Positions 16,975-25,687 of a stretch of DNA of 64,000 bases are shown here, piece after piece. Source of the DNA: Klebsiella variicola (GTDB lineage: Bacteria; Pseudomonadota; Gammaproteobacteria; Enterobacterales; Enterobacteriaceae). The notes below the pieces were generated by a model. It searched no databases, was not told the origin of the DNA, and worked only from the letters and a program-made list of their open reading frames with translations. Positions within the stretch are counted from its first letter, which is position 1; every line of letters begins with the position of its first letter. The position numbers were made by a program, and so were the translations under genes. The DNA is taken from NCBI RefSeq assembly GCF_000828055.2, contig NZ_CP010523.2:3968001-4032000 (forward strand), in the 5' to 3' direction.

Positions 16975-18209
16975 AAATTATTAACGCTCGCCTGCGCCGC
17001 CAGGAGGCGCTGTTTACCCTTGACCTGCAGGACGGGATGATTCACCGCATCTCCGCCCAGGCCGCGATGCAGAGTGCCGACGCCGGGGATATCGACGCCC
17101 AGGGCCGGCTGGCGATCCCGCCCTTCGTCGAGCCGCATATCCATCTTGACGCCACCCTCACCGCGGGCGAGCCGGAGTGGAACCGCAGCGGCACCCTGTT
17201 TGAAGGCATCACCCGCTGGAGCCAGCGCAAAGCGAGTATTACCCCGGAGGACACCCGCCAGCGGGCGCTGAAAACCATCGGCATGCTGCGCGACTTCGGC
17301 GTCCAGCACGTCCGGACCCATGTGGATGTCACCGATCCGTCGCTGGCGGCCCTGAAGGCGCTGCTGGCGGTGAAACAAGAGGCCGCCGATCTTATCGATC
17401 TGCAGATTGTCGCCTTCCCGCAGGAGGGAATCGAATCGTACCCCGACGGCCGCGGACTCATGACCCGCGCCATCGAGATGGGCGCCGACGTGGTGGGCGG
17501 CATTCCGCACTATGAGAACACCCGCGACAAAGGGGTCAGCTCGGTGATGTTTTTGATGGACCTCGCCCAGCGTTACGGCCGCCTGGTGGATGTCCACTGC
17601 GATGAAATCGACGATCCGCAATCGCGTTTCCTTGAAGTACTGGCGGAGGAGGCGCGGATGCGCGGCATGGGGGCGCAGGTCACCGCCAGCCACACCTGCG
17701 CGATGGGCTCTTATGATAACGCCTACTGCTCAAAGCTGTTTCGCCTGCTGAAAGCCTCGGGCATCAACTTCATCTCCTGCCCGACCGAAAGCATTCATCT
17801 GCAGGGCCGGTTTGACAGCTGGCCGAAACGGCGCGGCGTCACCCGGGTGGCGGAGCTGGATCGCGCCGGCATCAACGTCTGCTTTGCCCAGGACTCGATT
17901 CAGGATCCGTGGTACCCGCTGGGGAACGGCAATATCCTGCGCATTCTGGATGCCGGGCTGCACATCTGCCATATGCTCGGCTATGACGATCTGCAGCGCT
18001 GCCTCGACTTCGTCACCGACAACAGCGCCCGGGCGCTGTGTCTGGGCGATAACTACGGCCTCGCCGAAGGCCGCCCGGCGAACCTGCTGATCCTCGATGC
18101 GGAAAACGACTACGAGGCCGTCCGTCGTCAGGCACGGGTGCTGACCTCCATTCGCCACGGCAAGGTGATTTTGCAGCGTGAGGTGGAGCACATCCGCTAC
18201 CCGGCATAA
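16971..18209 (+). CDS. CodA-like amidohydrolase (cytosine/isoguanine deaminase family) with altered active site
   Basis: Amidohydrolase-superfamily deaminase, 412 aa, clearly homologous to E. coli cytosine deaminase CodA. The metal ligands His56/His58 (PHIHLD), His209 (DVHCDE) and Asp308, the catalytic Glu212 and His241 (ASHT), and the substrate Gln151 (AFPQEG) are all present at a constant offset of five from CodA numbering. The CodA sequence GHDD around Asp313-Asp314 reads AQDS here, so Asp314 is replaced by Ser309. The loop before IHLQGRFD also differs (CPTES). Position 314 influences substrate choice in CodA, so this enzyme may prefer another base. Third gene of the permease-PucR-deaminase operon. 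Confidence 0.85.
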   Translation: MKIINARLRRQEALFTLDLQDGMIHRISAQAAMQSADAGDIDAQGRLAIPPFVEPHIHLDATLTAGEPEWNRSGTLFEGITRWSQRKASITPEDTRQRALKTIGMLRDFGVQHVRTHVDVTDPSLAALKALLAVKQEAADLIDLQIVAFPQEGIESYPDGRGLMTRAIEMGADVVGGIPHYENTRDKGVSSVMFLMDLAQRYGRLVDVHCDEIDDPQSRFLEVLAEEARMRGMGAQVTASHTCAMGSYDNAYCSKLFRLLKASGINFISCPTESIHLQGRFDSWPKRRGVTRVAELDRAGINVCFAQDSIQDPWYPLGNGNILRILDAGLHICHMLGYDDLQRCLDFVTDNSARALCLGDNYGLAEGRPANLLILDAENDYEAVRRQARVLTSIRHGKVILQREVEHIRYPA

Positions 18210-18240
18210 GGCGCAAGGCGCTGCGCGTCGGCGCCTTTCT
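18208..18240 (+). terminator. possible Rho-independent terminator after the deaminase gene
   Basis: AAGGCGC (18208-18214) can pair with GCGCCTT (18231-18237). The stem is followed by a short T-rich stretch (TTTCT) and has a 16-nt loop. It begins at the deaminase stop codon. Confidence 0.5.
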
Positions 18241-18268
18241 GTGATACCTTTTCAGGCAGTGTGCGTGA

Positions 18269-18290
18269 CCGACGCCCGCCCGGGCGTCGG
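18269..18290. promoter_or_regulatory. perfect 10-bp inverted repeat before lacI-type gene
   Basis: CCGACGCCCG (18269-18278) and CGGGCGTCGG (18281-18290) are perfect inverted copies separated by CC. They end 31 bp before the LacI-type start. It could be a second terminator or an mRNA leader hairpin. It does not resemble the CACACGTGTG operator candidate downstream of the gene. Confidence 0.4.
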
Positions 18291-18321
18291 CTTCCTGGAA
18301 AACAGACGGCGCGAAACGACG

Positions 18322-19305
18322 ATGAGCGATAAAAAATGGATTAAGGCCGAGGACGTGGCCAGACTGGCCGGCGTCTCGCGCTCGGCGGTCTCCCGCACCT
18401 TCACCCCCGGCGCCTCGGTGTCGGAGAAGACCCGGCAGAAGGTGCTGAGCGCCGCGGAAGCCCTGGGCTATCAGGTGAATATCATCGCCCGGACGATGAT
18501 CACTGGCAGCAGTAATTTTATCGGCATCGTCACCGCCGGTTTCGACAACCCGTTTCGCAGCAAACTGCTGGCGCCGCTGGTCCATCAGCTGGCGCTCAAT
18601 GGCTTTATGCCGCTGCTGATGAACGCTGACGATCCGCAGCAGCTCGCCCCCTCGCTTAAACAACTGCTGAGCTATCACGTCGCCGGGGTGATCATCACCT
18701 CCGGCGCGCCGCCGCTGTCGCTGGCGGAAGAGTATCTGGCGCGCAAGATCCCCGTCACCCTGATCAACCGCCATGCGGACCTCGCCGGCTGCGATCGGGT
18801 GTGCAGCGATAATGCCCAGGGGGCGAAGCTGGTGGCGGATCTGTTTAGTCGTCGAGGCTGGCAGCAGGTTGGCTTTATTGGCGAAAATCGCGAGAACTTC
18901 AGCACCCGCCAGCGCTATGAGGCTTTCATCGCCCGGACGTCGGGTATGGCGGTGATCAGCCGCTTCTGCGACGGCGGCGGCTATCAGGCCGGCTACCAGG
19001 CCGCCAGAGAATTGGTTGCTGAAAACCCCGGAGTGCAGGCGCTGTTCTGCGCCACCGATATGCTGGCGCTGGGCGCCCTGGATGGCCTGCGGGACGCCCC
19101 CGCCCCGCTGCCGGCCATCGTCGGCTTTGACGATATCCCGCAGGCGGACTGGCAGCCCTATCAGCTCACCACCGTCCAGCAGAATACCGCCCTGCTGGCG
19201 CACCACGCGGTGGATCTGTTGATGACGCGGATCGCCCGCTTCAGCCTGCCCTCACGCCATCGCGAAGTGCCGGTGAAACTAATTATTCGTCATAGTGCGA
19301 AATGA
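18322..19305 (+). CDS. LacI-family transcriptional regulator
   Basis: Regulator of 327 aa. The N-terminal helix-turn-helix KAEDVARLAGVSRSAVSRTF (about residues 6-25) is followed by the hinge helix region. A periplasmic-binding-protein-like effector domain begins near residue 62 (NFIGIVTAGFDNPF) and ends IVGFDDIPQADW with LTTVQQNT. The start at 18322 was chosen because it places this HTH at the normal distance from the N terminus. It precedes the phosphatase, organophosphate antiporter and phytase genes on the same strand but is separated from them by a strong terminator. It probably represses those genes through the palindrome at 19398-19411. Confidence 0.93.
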   Translation: MSDKKWIKAEDVARLAGVSRSAVSRTFTPGASVSEKTRQKVLSAAEALGYQVNIIARTMITGSSNFIGIVTAGFDNPFRSKLLAPLVHQLALNGFMPLLMNADDPQQLAPSLKQLLSYHVAGVIITSGAPPLSLAEEYLARKIPVTLINRHADLAGCDRVCSDNAQGAKLVADLFSRRGWQQVGFIGENRENFSTRQRYEAFIARTSGMAVISRFCDGGGYQAGYQAARELVAENPGVQALFCATDMLALGALDGLRDAPAPLPAIVGFDDIPQADWQPYQLTTVQQNTALLAHHAVDLLMTRIARFSLPSRHREVPVKLIIRHSAK

Positions 19306-19366
19306 AAAAATCATTTTATGCTGGAGCGATCACAGAATCTTCTGCGAAACCCGGCCACACTCATTC

Positions 19367-19389
19367 GGCCCTTCGGGGCTGTTTTTTTT
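19367..19389 (+). terminator. strong Rho-independent terminator after lacI-type gene
   Basis: GGCCC (19367-19371), tetraloop TTCG, and GGGCT (19376-19380) form a UUCG-capped hairpin directly followed by eight T residues (19382-19389). This is a textbook intrinsic terminator and separates the regulator transcript from the next operon. Confidence 0.85.
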
Positions 19390-19397
19390 ACGCAAAA

Positions 19398-19411
19398 TGC
19401 ACACGTGTGCA
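19398..19411. promoter_or_regulatory. LacI-type operator candidate
   Basis: TGCACACGTGTGCA is a perfect 14-bp palindrome with a central CG, the layout typical of LacI-family operators. It ends 15 bp before the start codon at 19427 and overlaps the transcript leader, so binding there would block the operon. The adjacent lacI-type gene is the obvious source of the repressor. Confidence 0.65.
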
Positions 19412-19426
19412 AAATAGGGAGTCACT

Positions 19427-20236
19427 ATGCAATCTCAGGAATCAGAAGCGCTACAGGCCCGCTACCGTCTGGCCTGCGAGCTGGCGAAAGCGGGGGCTGA
19501 GCTGGCGTTTGAATACTATCAACAGCGCGAGGCGCTGACCGTCGACCATAAAGGCAATGACCTGCAGGATGTGGTCAGCGTGGCCGACAAACGGGTGGAG
19601 GCCTTTGTGAAACAGCGCATTCAGAGCGCGTTTCCGCAAGATGGCTTTCTCGGCGAAGAGAGCGGCACCCGCCTGCCCGACGCGCGAGTGCTGTGGGTGG
19701 TCGACCCCATCGATGGCACCAGCTGTTTCCTCAACGGCCTGCACACCTGGTGCCTGTCGCTGGCGATCGTCGCCGACGGCGAACCGGTCATCGGCGTGGT
19801 CTACGACCCCAACCATCGCGAGCTGTTTCACGCCCTGCGGGGCCATGGCGCCTGGCTCAACGACGCCCCGATCCGTCCACACCCCGCGACGACGGTCAAA
19901 GAGGGCGTGATGGGCGTCGGCACCTCGCATCGCGTCACCCCGGCGGACTTTCTGCCGTTTCTGCAGGCGCTGCTCAGCGACGGCGGCATGTTTATCCGCA
20001 ACGGTTCCGGGGCGTTGATGAGCGCCTGGGCGGCGGCGGGCCGGTTGATTGGCTACTACGAGCCGCACATGAACCCGTGGGACGCTCTGCCGGGGCTGGT
20101 GCTGATGCGCGAAGCGGGCGGCGCCAGCAACGATTTTCTGGCGCAGGAGGGGATCCAGCGCGGCAACCCGCTACTGCTGGCCAGCCAGACGCTCTACCCG
20201 CAGCTGAAAAAGATGATCCCACAACCCTTACATTAA
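19427..20236 (+). CDS. inositol-monophosphatase family phosphatase
   Basis: Mg-dependent, Li-sensitive phosphatase superfamily protein of 269 aa. The metal-binding residues are GEESG (Glu77, Glu78), VVDPIDGTSCF (Asp93, Asp96) and the later NPWDALPG (Asp219). This is the standard inositol-monophosphatase/FBPase fold signature. It could act on inositol phosphates, histidinol phosphate or 3'-phosphoadenosine nucleotides. Its place right before an organophosphate antiporter and a phytase suggests the final dephosphorylation of inositol monophosphate made from phytate. A palindrome for the LacI-type regulator lies just upstream. Confidence 0.88.
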   Translation: MQSQESEALQARYRLACELAKAGAELAFEYYQQREALTVDHKGNDLQDVVSVADKRVEAFVKQRIQSAFPQDGFLGEESGTRLPDARVLWVVDPIDGTSCFLNGLHTWCLSLAIVADGEPVIGVVYDPNHRELFHALRGHGAWLNDAPIRPHPATTVKEGVMGVGTSHRVTPADFLPFLQALLSDGGMFIRNGSGALMSAWAAAGRLIGYYEPHMNPWDALPGLVLMREAGGASNDFLAQEGIQRGNPLLLASQTLYPQLKKMIPQPLH

Positions 20237-20346
20237 CCCTTACGGGTCAGGCTATTTCTGATTATGTACTCTACACAGTAACGATAACTTCATTCACGGA
20301 CGAACCACATCAATCAGTCAGGCCTCCGACCTGCGGAGAACCACCT

Positions 20347-21705
20347 ATGTCTGGAATTATCGCTTTTTTCCGGGCGTCGCCGCCGAAAGCGGGCGCCGCG
20401 TTTGATGAACACCGTTTTCGCCGGGTGCGCTGGCAAACCTTTATCGCCATGACCCTGGCCTACGTCACCTTTTACGTCTGCCGGTTATCCTTCACCGTCG
20501 CCAAAAGCGCGCTGGTGGATCTGGGGATCACCCCGACGGAGCTGGGCATGATCGGCTCAACCCTGTTCTTCAGCTACGCCATCGGCAAGCTGGTCAACGG
20601 CTTTATCGCCGATCACGCCAACGTGGTGCGCTATATGAGCCTCGGTTTATTGCTCAGCGCCGGGATGAACCTGATGATGGGGATGACCACCAACGCCCTG
20701 CTGCTGGCCATCTTCTGGGGGATCAACGGCTGGGCCCAGTCGATGGGCGTCGGCCCCTGCGCGGTCTCGCTGGCGCGCTGGTACGGCGTTAAGGAGCGCG
20801 GCACCTTCTATGGCATCTGGTCGACGGCGCATAATATCGGCGAGGCGGTGACCTATATGGTGATCGCCGCAGTGATCGCCGGATTTGGCTGGCAGATGGG
20901 CTACCTGTCCACCGCCGCGCTCGGCGCCGCCGGGGTGGTGCTGCTGGTGCTGTTCATGCACGATTCGCCGCAGAGCAGTGGCTTCCCGTCCATCAACGTC
21001 ATCCGCGATGAACCGCAGGAGGAGGCCGAAGCCCGCGGCTCAGTGTTTAAAAACCAGCTGCTGGCGCTGCGCAACCCGGCGCTGTGGACCCTCGCCCTCG
21101 CCTCCGCCTTTATGTACATCGACCGCTACGCCGTCAACTCGTGGGGGATCTTCTTTCTCGAGCAGGATAAAGCTTATTCCACGCTGGAGGCGTCCGGGAT
21201 TATCGGCGTCAACGCCATCGCCGGCATCGCCGGGACCATCATCGCCGGCATGCTCTCCGACCGCTTTTTCCCACGCAACCGCAGCGTGATGGCCGGGTTT
21301 ATCAGCCTGTTGAACACCGCCGGCTTCGCCCTGATGCTCTGGTCGCCGCACAATTATTACACTGATATTCTGGCGATGATTATCTTCGGGGCCACCATTG
21401 GCGCCCTGACCTGCTTCCTCGGCGGGCTGATCGCCGTCGATATCTCCTCGCGCAAAGCCGCCGGGGCCGCGCTCGGCACCATCGGCATCGCCAGCTACGC
21501 CGGCGCCGGCCTGGGCGAGTTTCTCACCGGGATCATTATTGATAAAACGGCTATCCTTGAGAACGGCAAAACGCTGTATGATTTCAGCACGTTGGCGCTG
21601 TTCTGGGTGGGTACCGGTCTGGGTTCCGCGCTACTCTGTTTTACCACTGCCGCCATCGTCGCCCGGCGCCATGCCGTCGAACGGCAGACATCGTTCTCCT
21701 CATAA
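20347..21705 (+). CDS. organophosphate:phosphate antiporter (MFS, UhpT/GlpT/PgtP group)
   Basis: Major facilitator transporter of 452 aa with about twelve spans, in the organophosphate:Pi antiporter group. The N-terminal segment RVRWQTFIAMTLAYVTFYVCRLSF and the block SLARWYGVKERGTFYGIWSTAHNIGEA, with its conserved SxWxxAHNIG pattern, are diagnostic. The middle contains INSWGIFF-like NSWGIFFLEQDKAY. It probably exchanges cytosolic phosphate for an external organophosphate such as glycerol-, hexose- or inositol-phosphate. It sits between an inositol-monophosphatase-like gene and a phytase gene, so inositol monophosphate is a reasonable guess. Start at 20347. Confidence 0.9.
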   Translation: MSGIIAFFRASPPKAGAAFDEHRFRRVRWQTFIAMTLAYVTFYVCRLSFTVAKSALVDLGITPTELGMIGSTLFFSYAIGKLVNGFIADHANVVRYMSLGLLLSAGMNLMMGMTTNALLLAIFWGINGWAQSMGVGPCAVSLARWYGVKERGTFYGIWSTAHNIGEAVTYMVIAAVIAGFGWQMGYLSTAALGAAGVVLLVLFMHDSPQSSGFPSINVIRDEPQEEAEARGSVFKNQLLALRNPALWTLALASAFMYIDRYAVNSWGIFFLEQDKAYSTLEASGIIGVNAIAGIAGTIIAGMLSDRFFPRNRSVMAGFISLLNTAGFALMLWSPHNYYTDILAMIIFGATIGALTCFLGGLIAVDISSRKAAGAALGTIGIASYAGAGLGEFLTGIIIDKTAILENGKTLYDFSTLALFWVGTGLGSALLCFTTAAIVARRHAVERQTSFSS

Positions 21706-21731
21706 CCGATTAACGAATTAAGGAAGAAGAT

Positions 21732-23000
21732 ATGATGCCTGCAAGACATCAGGGGCTGTTACGCCTGTTTATCGCCTGCGCGCTGCCGCTGCTGGCGCTG
21801 CAATCTGCTGCCGCCGCGGACTGGCAGCTGGAGAAAGTGGTCGAGCTCAGCCGCCACGGTATCCGCCCGCCGACGGCCGGCAACCGGGAAGCCATCGAGG
21901 CCGCCACCGGCCGACCGTGGACCGAGTGGACCACCCATGACGGCGAGCTCACCGGCCATGGCTATGCCGCCGTGGTTAACAAAGGACGTGAGGAAGGCCA
22001 GCACTATCGCCAGCTCGGCCTGCTGCAGGCGGGATGCCCGACGGCGGAGTCGATTTAAGTGCGCGCCAGCCCGCTGCAGCGGACGCGGGCGACCGCCCAG
22101 GCGCTGGTGGATGGCGCCTTCCCCGGCTGCGGCGTCGCTATCCATTATGTCAGCGGGGATGCCGATCCCCTGTTTCAGACCGACAAGTTCGCCGCCACGC
22201 AAACCGACCCCGCCCGCCAGCTGGCGGCGGTGAAAGAGAAGGCCGGGGATCTGGCGCAGCGTCGGCAGGCGCTGGCGCCGGCCATCCAGCTATTGCAACA
22301 GGCGGTTTGTCAGGCCGATAAACCCTGCCCGATCTTCGACACCCCCTGGCAGGTGGAGCAGAGCAAAAGCGGGAAAACCACTATTAGCGGACTGAGCGTG
22401 ATGGCCAATATGGTGGAGACGCTGCGTCTCGGCTGGAGTGAAAACCTGCCTCTCAGCCAGCTGGCGTGGGGCAAGATCACCCAGGCCAGGCAGATCACCG
22501 CCCTGCTGCCGCTGTTAACGGAAAACTACGATCTCAGTAACGACGTGCTGTATACCGCGCAAAAACGCGGGTCGGTGCTGCTCAACGCCATGCTCGACGG
22601 CGTCAAACCGGAGGCGAATCCGAACGTACGCTGGCTGCTGCTGGTGGCCCATGACACCAATATCGCCATGGTGCGCACGCTGATGAACTTTAGCTGGCAG
22701 CTGCCGGGCTACAGCCGGGGAAATATCCCGCCGGGCAGTAGCCTGGTGCTGGAGCGCTGGCGCAACGCGAAGAGCGGGGAACGCTATCTGCGGGTCTATT
22801 TCCAGGCGCAAGGCCTCGACGACCTGCGTCGTCTGCAGACGCCGGACGCGCAGCACCCGATGCTGCGTCAGGAGTGGCGTCAGCCGGGCTGCCGTCAGAC
22901 CGACGTCGGTACGCTGTGTCCCTTCCAGGCGGCTATTACCGCCCTCGGTCAGCGTATCGACCGGTCATCCGCCCCGGCGGTAGCCATGGTCCTGCCGTAG
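21732..23000 (+). pseudogene. periplasmic histidine acid phosphatase (phytase/AppA type) split by an in-frame stop
   Basis: The reading frame from 21732 encodes a signal peptide (RLFIACALPLLALQSAAA) and the histidine phosphatase motif SRHGIRPPT, then hits TAA at 22056-22058 after 108 codons. The same frame resumes without gap and continues to 23000 with VRASPLQRTRATAQAL and the second catalytic motif AHDTN. Together the two parts make a normal-length phytase of about 422 residues. In relatives the interrupted spot reads ESI-Y-VRAS, so a single Tyr codon (TAT or TAC) to TAA change explains it. The catalytic His-Arg and His-Asp halves end up on separate peptides, so the product should be inactive unless read through. 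Klebsiella phytases of this family release phosphate from phytate. Confidence 0.88.
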
Positions 23001-23060
23001 CAATGCAGCGCTTGCCCGGGCCCGGGAAAGCCATTTTTTCCAGGCCCGGCACGGTGTCGG

Positions 23061-24089
23061 CTATCCATTGTCCGGCGCAAACGCCCCGGCGGCGACCTGC
23101 GCCGGGGTGACCACCCCGCTGTCCAGCACCCAGCCGCTCACCAGCCCAGCAGGCGTGACGTCGAACGCCGGATTGTAAACGGCAGCCCCCGTCGGCGCCC
23201 ACTGTACCGCGCCGAAGCTGCCCGCCACCCCGGTCACTTCCGCCGCCGCGCGCTGCTCAATGGGGATCGCCGCGCCGTTCGGGCAATGGCGGTCGAGGGT
23301 GGTCTGCGGGGCAGCGACGTAAAACGGGATCTGGTGATAATGGGCCAAAACCGCCAGGGAATAGGTGCCGATTTTATTCGCCACGTCGCCGTTGGCAGCG
23401 ATACGGTCGGCGCCGACCCACACCGCATCCACCTGCCCCTGCGCCATCAGGCTGGCGGCCATTGAATCGGTGATCAACTGATACGGCACGCCCAGCTCGC
23501 CCAGCTCCCAGGCGGTTAAACGTCCGCCCTGCAGCAGCGGCCGGGTTTCATCGACCCACACGCTGGCCACCTTTCCCTGCCGGTGCGCCAGCGCGATAAC
23601 CCCCAGGGCGGTCCCTACCCCGGCGGTCGCCAGGCCACCGGTGTTGCAGTGGGTCAGCAGTCGACTGCCGGGCTTCACCAGCGCACTGCCCGCCTCAGCG
23701 ATGCGGTCGCACAGCTGTTTATCTTCTTCGACCAGACGCAAAGCTTCCGCTTCCAGCGCCTGCGGGTAATCTTCCCGGGCCAGCGCCTGCTTCATGCGAT
23801 CCAGATTATTCATCAGGTTGACCGCCGTCGGCCGCGCCGCGCGCAGCGTCTCCAGCGCCTGCTGGAGTGCATCCCGGTTCAGGCCGCGCTGGGCCAGCAG
23901 AGCCAGCAGCAGGCTGGCGGACAGGCCAATCAGCGGCGCGCCGCGCACCCGCAGGGCATGAATATGGTCCACCAGCAGCGCAACGTTATCCGCCGCCAGC
24001 CAGCGTTTTTCCTGCGGCAAGGCCTGCTGGTCGAGAATAAAAAGCTGATTTTCACTCACCCGCAGGCTGGTGGTCTGTAATGTCTGCAT
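23061..24089 (-). CDS. mtnA: methylthioribose-1-phosphate isomerase
   Basis: Aldose-ketose isomerase of the eIF2B-related family, 342 aa. It converts 5-methylthioribose-1-phosphate to 5-methylthioribulose-1-phosphate. The catalytic cysteine lies in [12 protein letters not shown] (Cys148) and the general-acid Asp in [18 protein letters not shown] (Asp228). The N-terminal RVRGAPLIG segment is also typical. It is divergent from mtnK, the preceding enzyme, and both share a promoter region with a three-box MetJ array. Its substrate comes from MtnK and its product goes to MtnB, encoded 9 kb away. Confidence 0.97.
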   Translation of the reverse strand: MQTLQTTSLRVSENQLFILDQQALPQEKRWLAADNVALLVDHIHALRVRGAPLIGLSASLLLALLAQRGLNRDALQQALETLRAARPTAVNLMNNLDRMKQALAREDYPQALEAEALRLVEEDKQLCDRIAEAGSALVKPGSRLLTHCNTGGLATAGVGTALGVIALAHRQGKVASVWVDETRPLLQGGRLTAWELGELGVPYQLITDSMAASLMAQGQVDAVWVGADRIAANGDVANKIGTYSLAVLAHYHQIPFYVAAPQTTLDRHCPNGAAIPIEQRAAAEVTGVAGSFGAVQWAPTGAAVYNPAFDVTPAGLVSGWVLDSGVVTPAQVAAGAFAPDNG

Positions 24090-24141
24090 GTCGTTAAATC
24101 CCTGTTGCGTTGTTGTATCACATTGTGTCAGGATGGAATCC

Positions 24142-24165
24142 AGAAGTATAGACGTCTGAACGGCT
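24142..24165. promoter_or_regulatory. tandem MetJ boxes between mtnA and mtnK
   Basis: AGAAGTAT (24142-24149), AGACGTCT (24150-24157, perfect consensus) and GAACGGCT (24158-24165) are contiguous 8-mers. The array lies 26 bp before the mtnK start and 53 bp before the mtnA start. Its layout matches the mtnC/ybdL array, with one perfect central box flanked by two weaker ones. Confidence 0.85.
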
Positions 24166-24190
24166 TAATCAGAATTCGAGGATCGAGGCA

Positions 24191-25390
24191 ATGTCGCAAT
24201 ACCATACCTTCACCGCCCACGATGCCGTGGCTTACGCGCAGCAGTTCGCCGGCATCGACAACCCATCGGAGCTGGTCAGCGCGCAGGAAGTGGGCGATGG
24301 CAACCTCAATCTGGTGTTTAAAGTGTTCGATCGCCAGGGCGTCAGCCGGGCGATCGTCAAACAGGCCCTGCCCTACGTGCGCTGTGTCGGCGAATCCTGG
24401 CCCCTGACCCTCGACCGCGCCCGTCTGGAAGCGCAGACCCTGGTCGCCCACTATCAGCACAGTCCGCAGCACACGGTAAAAATCCATCACTTTGATCCCG
24501 AGCTGGCGGTGATGGTGATGGAAGATCTTTCCGACCACCGCATCTGGCGCGGGGAGCTTATCGCTAACGTCTACTACCCGCAGGCGGCCCGCCAGCTTGG
24601 CGACTATCTGGCGCAGGTGCTGTTCCACACCAGCGATTTCTATCTCCATCCCCACGAGAAAAAAGCGCAGGTGGCGCAGTTTAGTAACCCGGCGATGTGC
24701 GAGATCACCGAGGATCTGTTCTTTAACGACCCGTATCAGATCCACGAGCGTAATAACTACCCGGCGGAGCTGGAGGCCGATGTTGCCGTCCTGCGCGACG
24801 ACGCCCAGCTAAAGCTGGCGGTGGCGGCGCTGAAGCATCGTTTCTTTGCCCATGCGGAAGCGCTGCTGCACGGCGATATCCACAGCGGGTCGATCTTCGT
24901 TGCCGAAGGCAGCCTGAAGGCCATCGACGCCGAGTTCGGCTATTTCGGCCCCATTGGCTTCGATATCGGCACCGCCATCGGCAACTTGCTGCTTAACTAC
25001 TGCGGCCTGCCGGGCCAGCTCGGCATTCGCGACGCCGCCGCCGCACGCGAGCAGCGACTGAACGATATCCACCAGCTGTGGACCACCTTCGCCGAACGCT
25101 TCCAGGCGCTGGCGGCGGAGAAAACCCGCGACGCGGCGCTGGCTTACCCCGGCTACGCTTCCGCCTTTCTGAAGAAAGTCTGGGCCGACGCGGTTGGCTT
25201 CTGCGGCAGCGAACTGATCCGCCGCAGCGTCGGACTGTCGCACGTCGCGGATATCGACACTATCCAGGACGACGCCATGCGCCATGAATGCCTGCGCCAC
25301 GCCATTACCCTCGGCAAAGCGCTGATTGTGCTGGCCGAGCGTATCGACAGCGTCGACGAGCTGCTGGCGCGGGTACGCCAGTACAGCTGA
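24191..25390 (+). CDS. mtnK: 5-methylthioribose kinase
   Basis: Kinase of the aminoglycoside-phosphotransferase-like fold, 399 aa, the usual MtnK size. It phosphorylates 5-methylthioribose at O1 with ATP, the entry step of salvage in enterobacteria where MTA nucleosidase makes free methylthioribose. Visible motifs are [14 protein letters not shown] (nucleotide loop, 32-45), VKQALPYVR with the ATP-binding Lys57, the catalytic-loop [11 protein letters not shown] (Asp229) and [16 protein letters not shown] (Asp246). Divergent from mtnA. Its 3' side faces a gene run for an RbsB-type importer that could supply methylthioribose. Confidence 0.97.
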   Translation: MSQYHTFTAHDAVAYAQQFAGIDNPSELVSAQEVGDGNLNLVFKVFDRQGVSRAIVKQALPYVRCVGESWPLTLDRARLEAQTLVAHYQHSPQHTVKIHHFDPELAVMVMEDLSDHRIWRGELIANVYYPQAARQLGDYLAQVLFHTSDFYLHPHEKKAQVAQFSNPAMCEITEDLFFNDPYQIHERNNYPAELEADVAVLRDDAQLKLAVAALKHRFFAHAEALLHGDIHSGSIFVAEGSLKAIDAEFGYFGPIGFDIGTAIGNLLLNYCGLPGQLGIRDAAAAREQRLNDIHQLWTTFAERFQALAAEKTRDAALAYPGYASAFLKKVWADAVGFCGSELIRRSVGLSHVADIDTIQDDAMRHECLRHAITLGKALIVLAERIDSVDELLARVRQYS

Positions 25391-25687
25391 GTGAGGCCTG
25401 TTTTCCCTCACCCCGGCCCTCTCCCATAGGGAGAGGGAGCACACCCTAAAAAAGGCCATTGTCATTGCCTTTTTGCGTTTACCTTGCCCTCACCCCAACC
25501 CTCTCCCACAGGGAGAGGGAGCAAGCCCTAAAAAGTGCAATCATCAGGGATTGCCCGGCGGCGCTGTGCTTGCGCGGGCCTACAGATAACCGCATAACGG
25601 TTTGATCTTGCAGTCTTTTGTAGGCCGGGTAAGGCGAAAGCCGCCACCCGGCAGACATGCGAGCACCATTTTGCGTTTACCTTGTCC
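25391..25687. repeat. BIME/REP cluster between mtnK and the LVIVD gene
   Basis: Two hairpin elements of the form CCCTCACCCC..CCCTCTCCC..GGGAGAGGG lie at about 25407-25440 and 25489-25522. A pair of REP palindromes follows: TTGCCCGGCGGCGCT to GGGCCTACA (25551-25573), and GTAGGCCGGGTAAGGCG facing CCGCCACCCGGC (25620-25652). The gap is between convergent genes, where such elements commonly act as transcript 3' ends. A reverse-oriented relative of the CCCTCTCCC element sits at about 26960-26997. Confidence 0.75.

Noticed and set aside
19693-21705. A 670-codon frame joining the phosphatase region to the antiporter
   Set aside because: Its first part is out of frame with the well-supported phosphatase gene. 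Only the section from 20347 resembles a protein family, and that is annotated as the antiporter.
21732-22058. The 108-codon product as a separate small secreted protein
   Set aside because: Its sequence is the N-terminal third of a phytase, and the homology continues in frame right after the stop.
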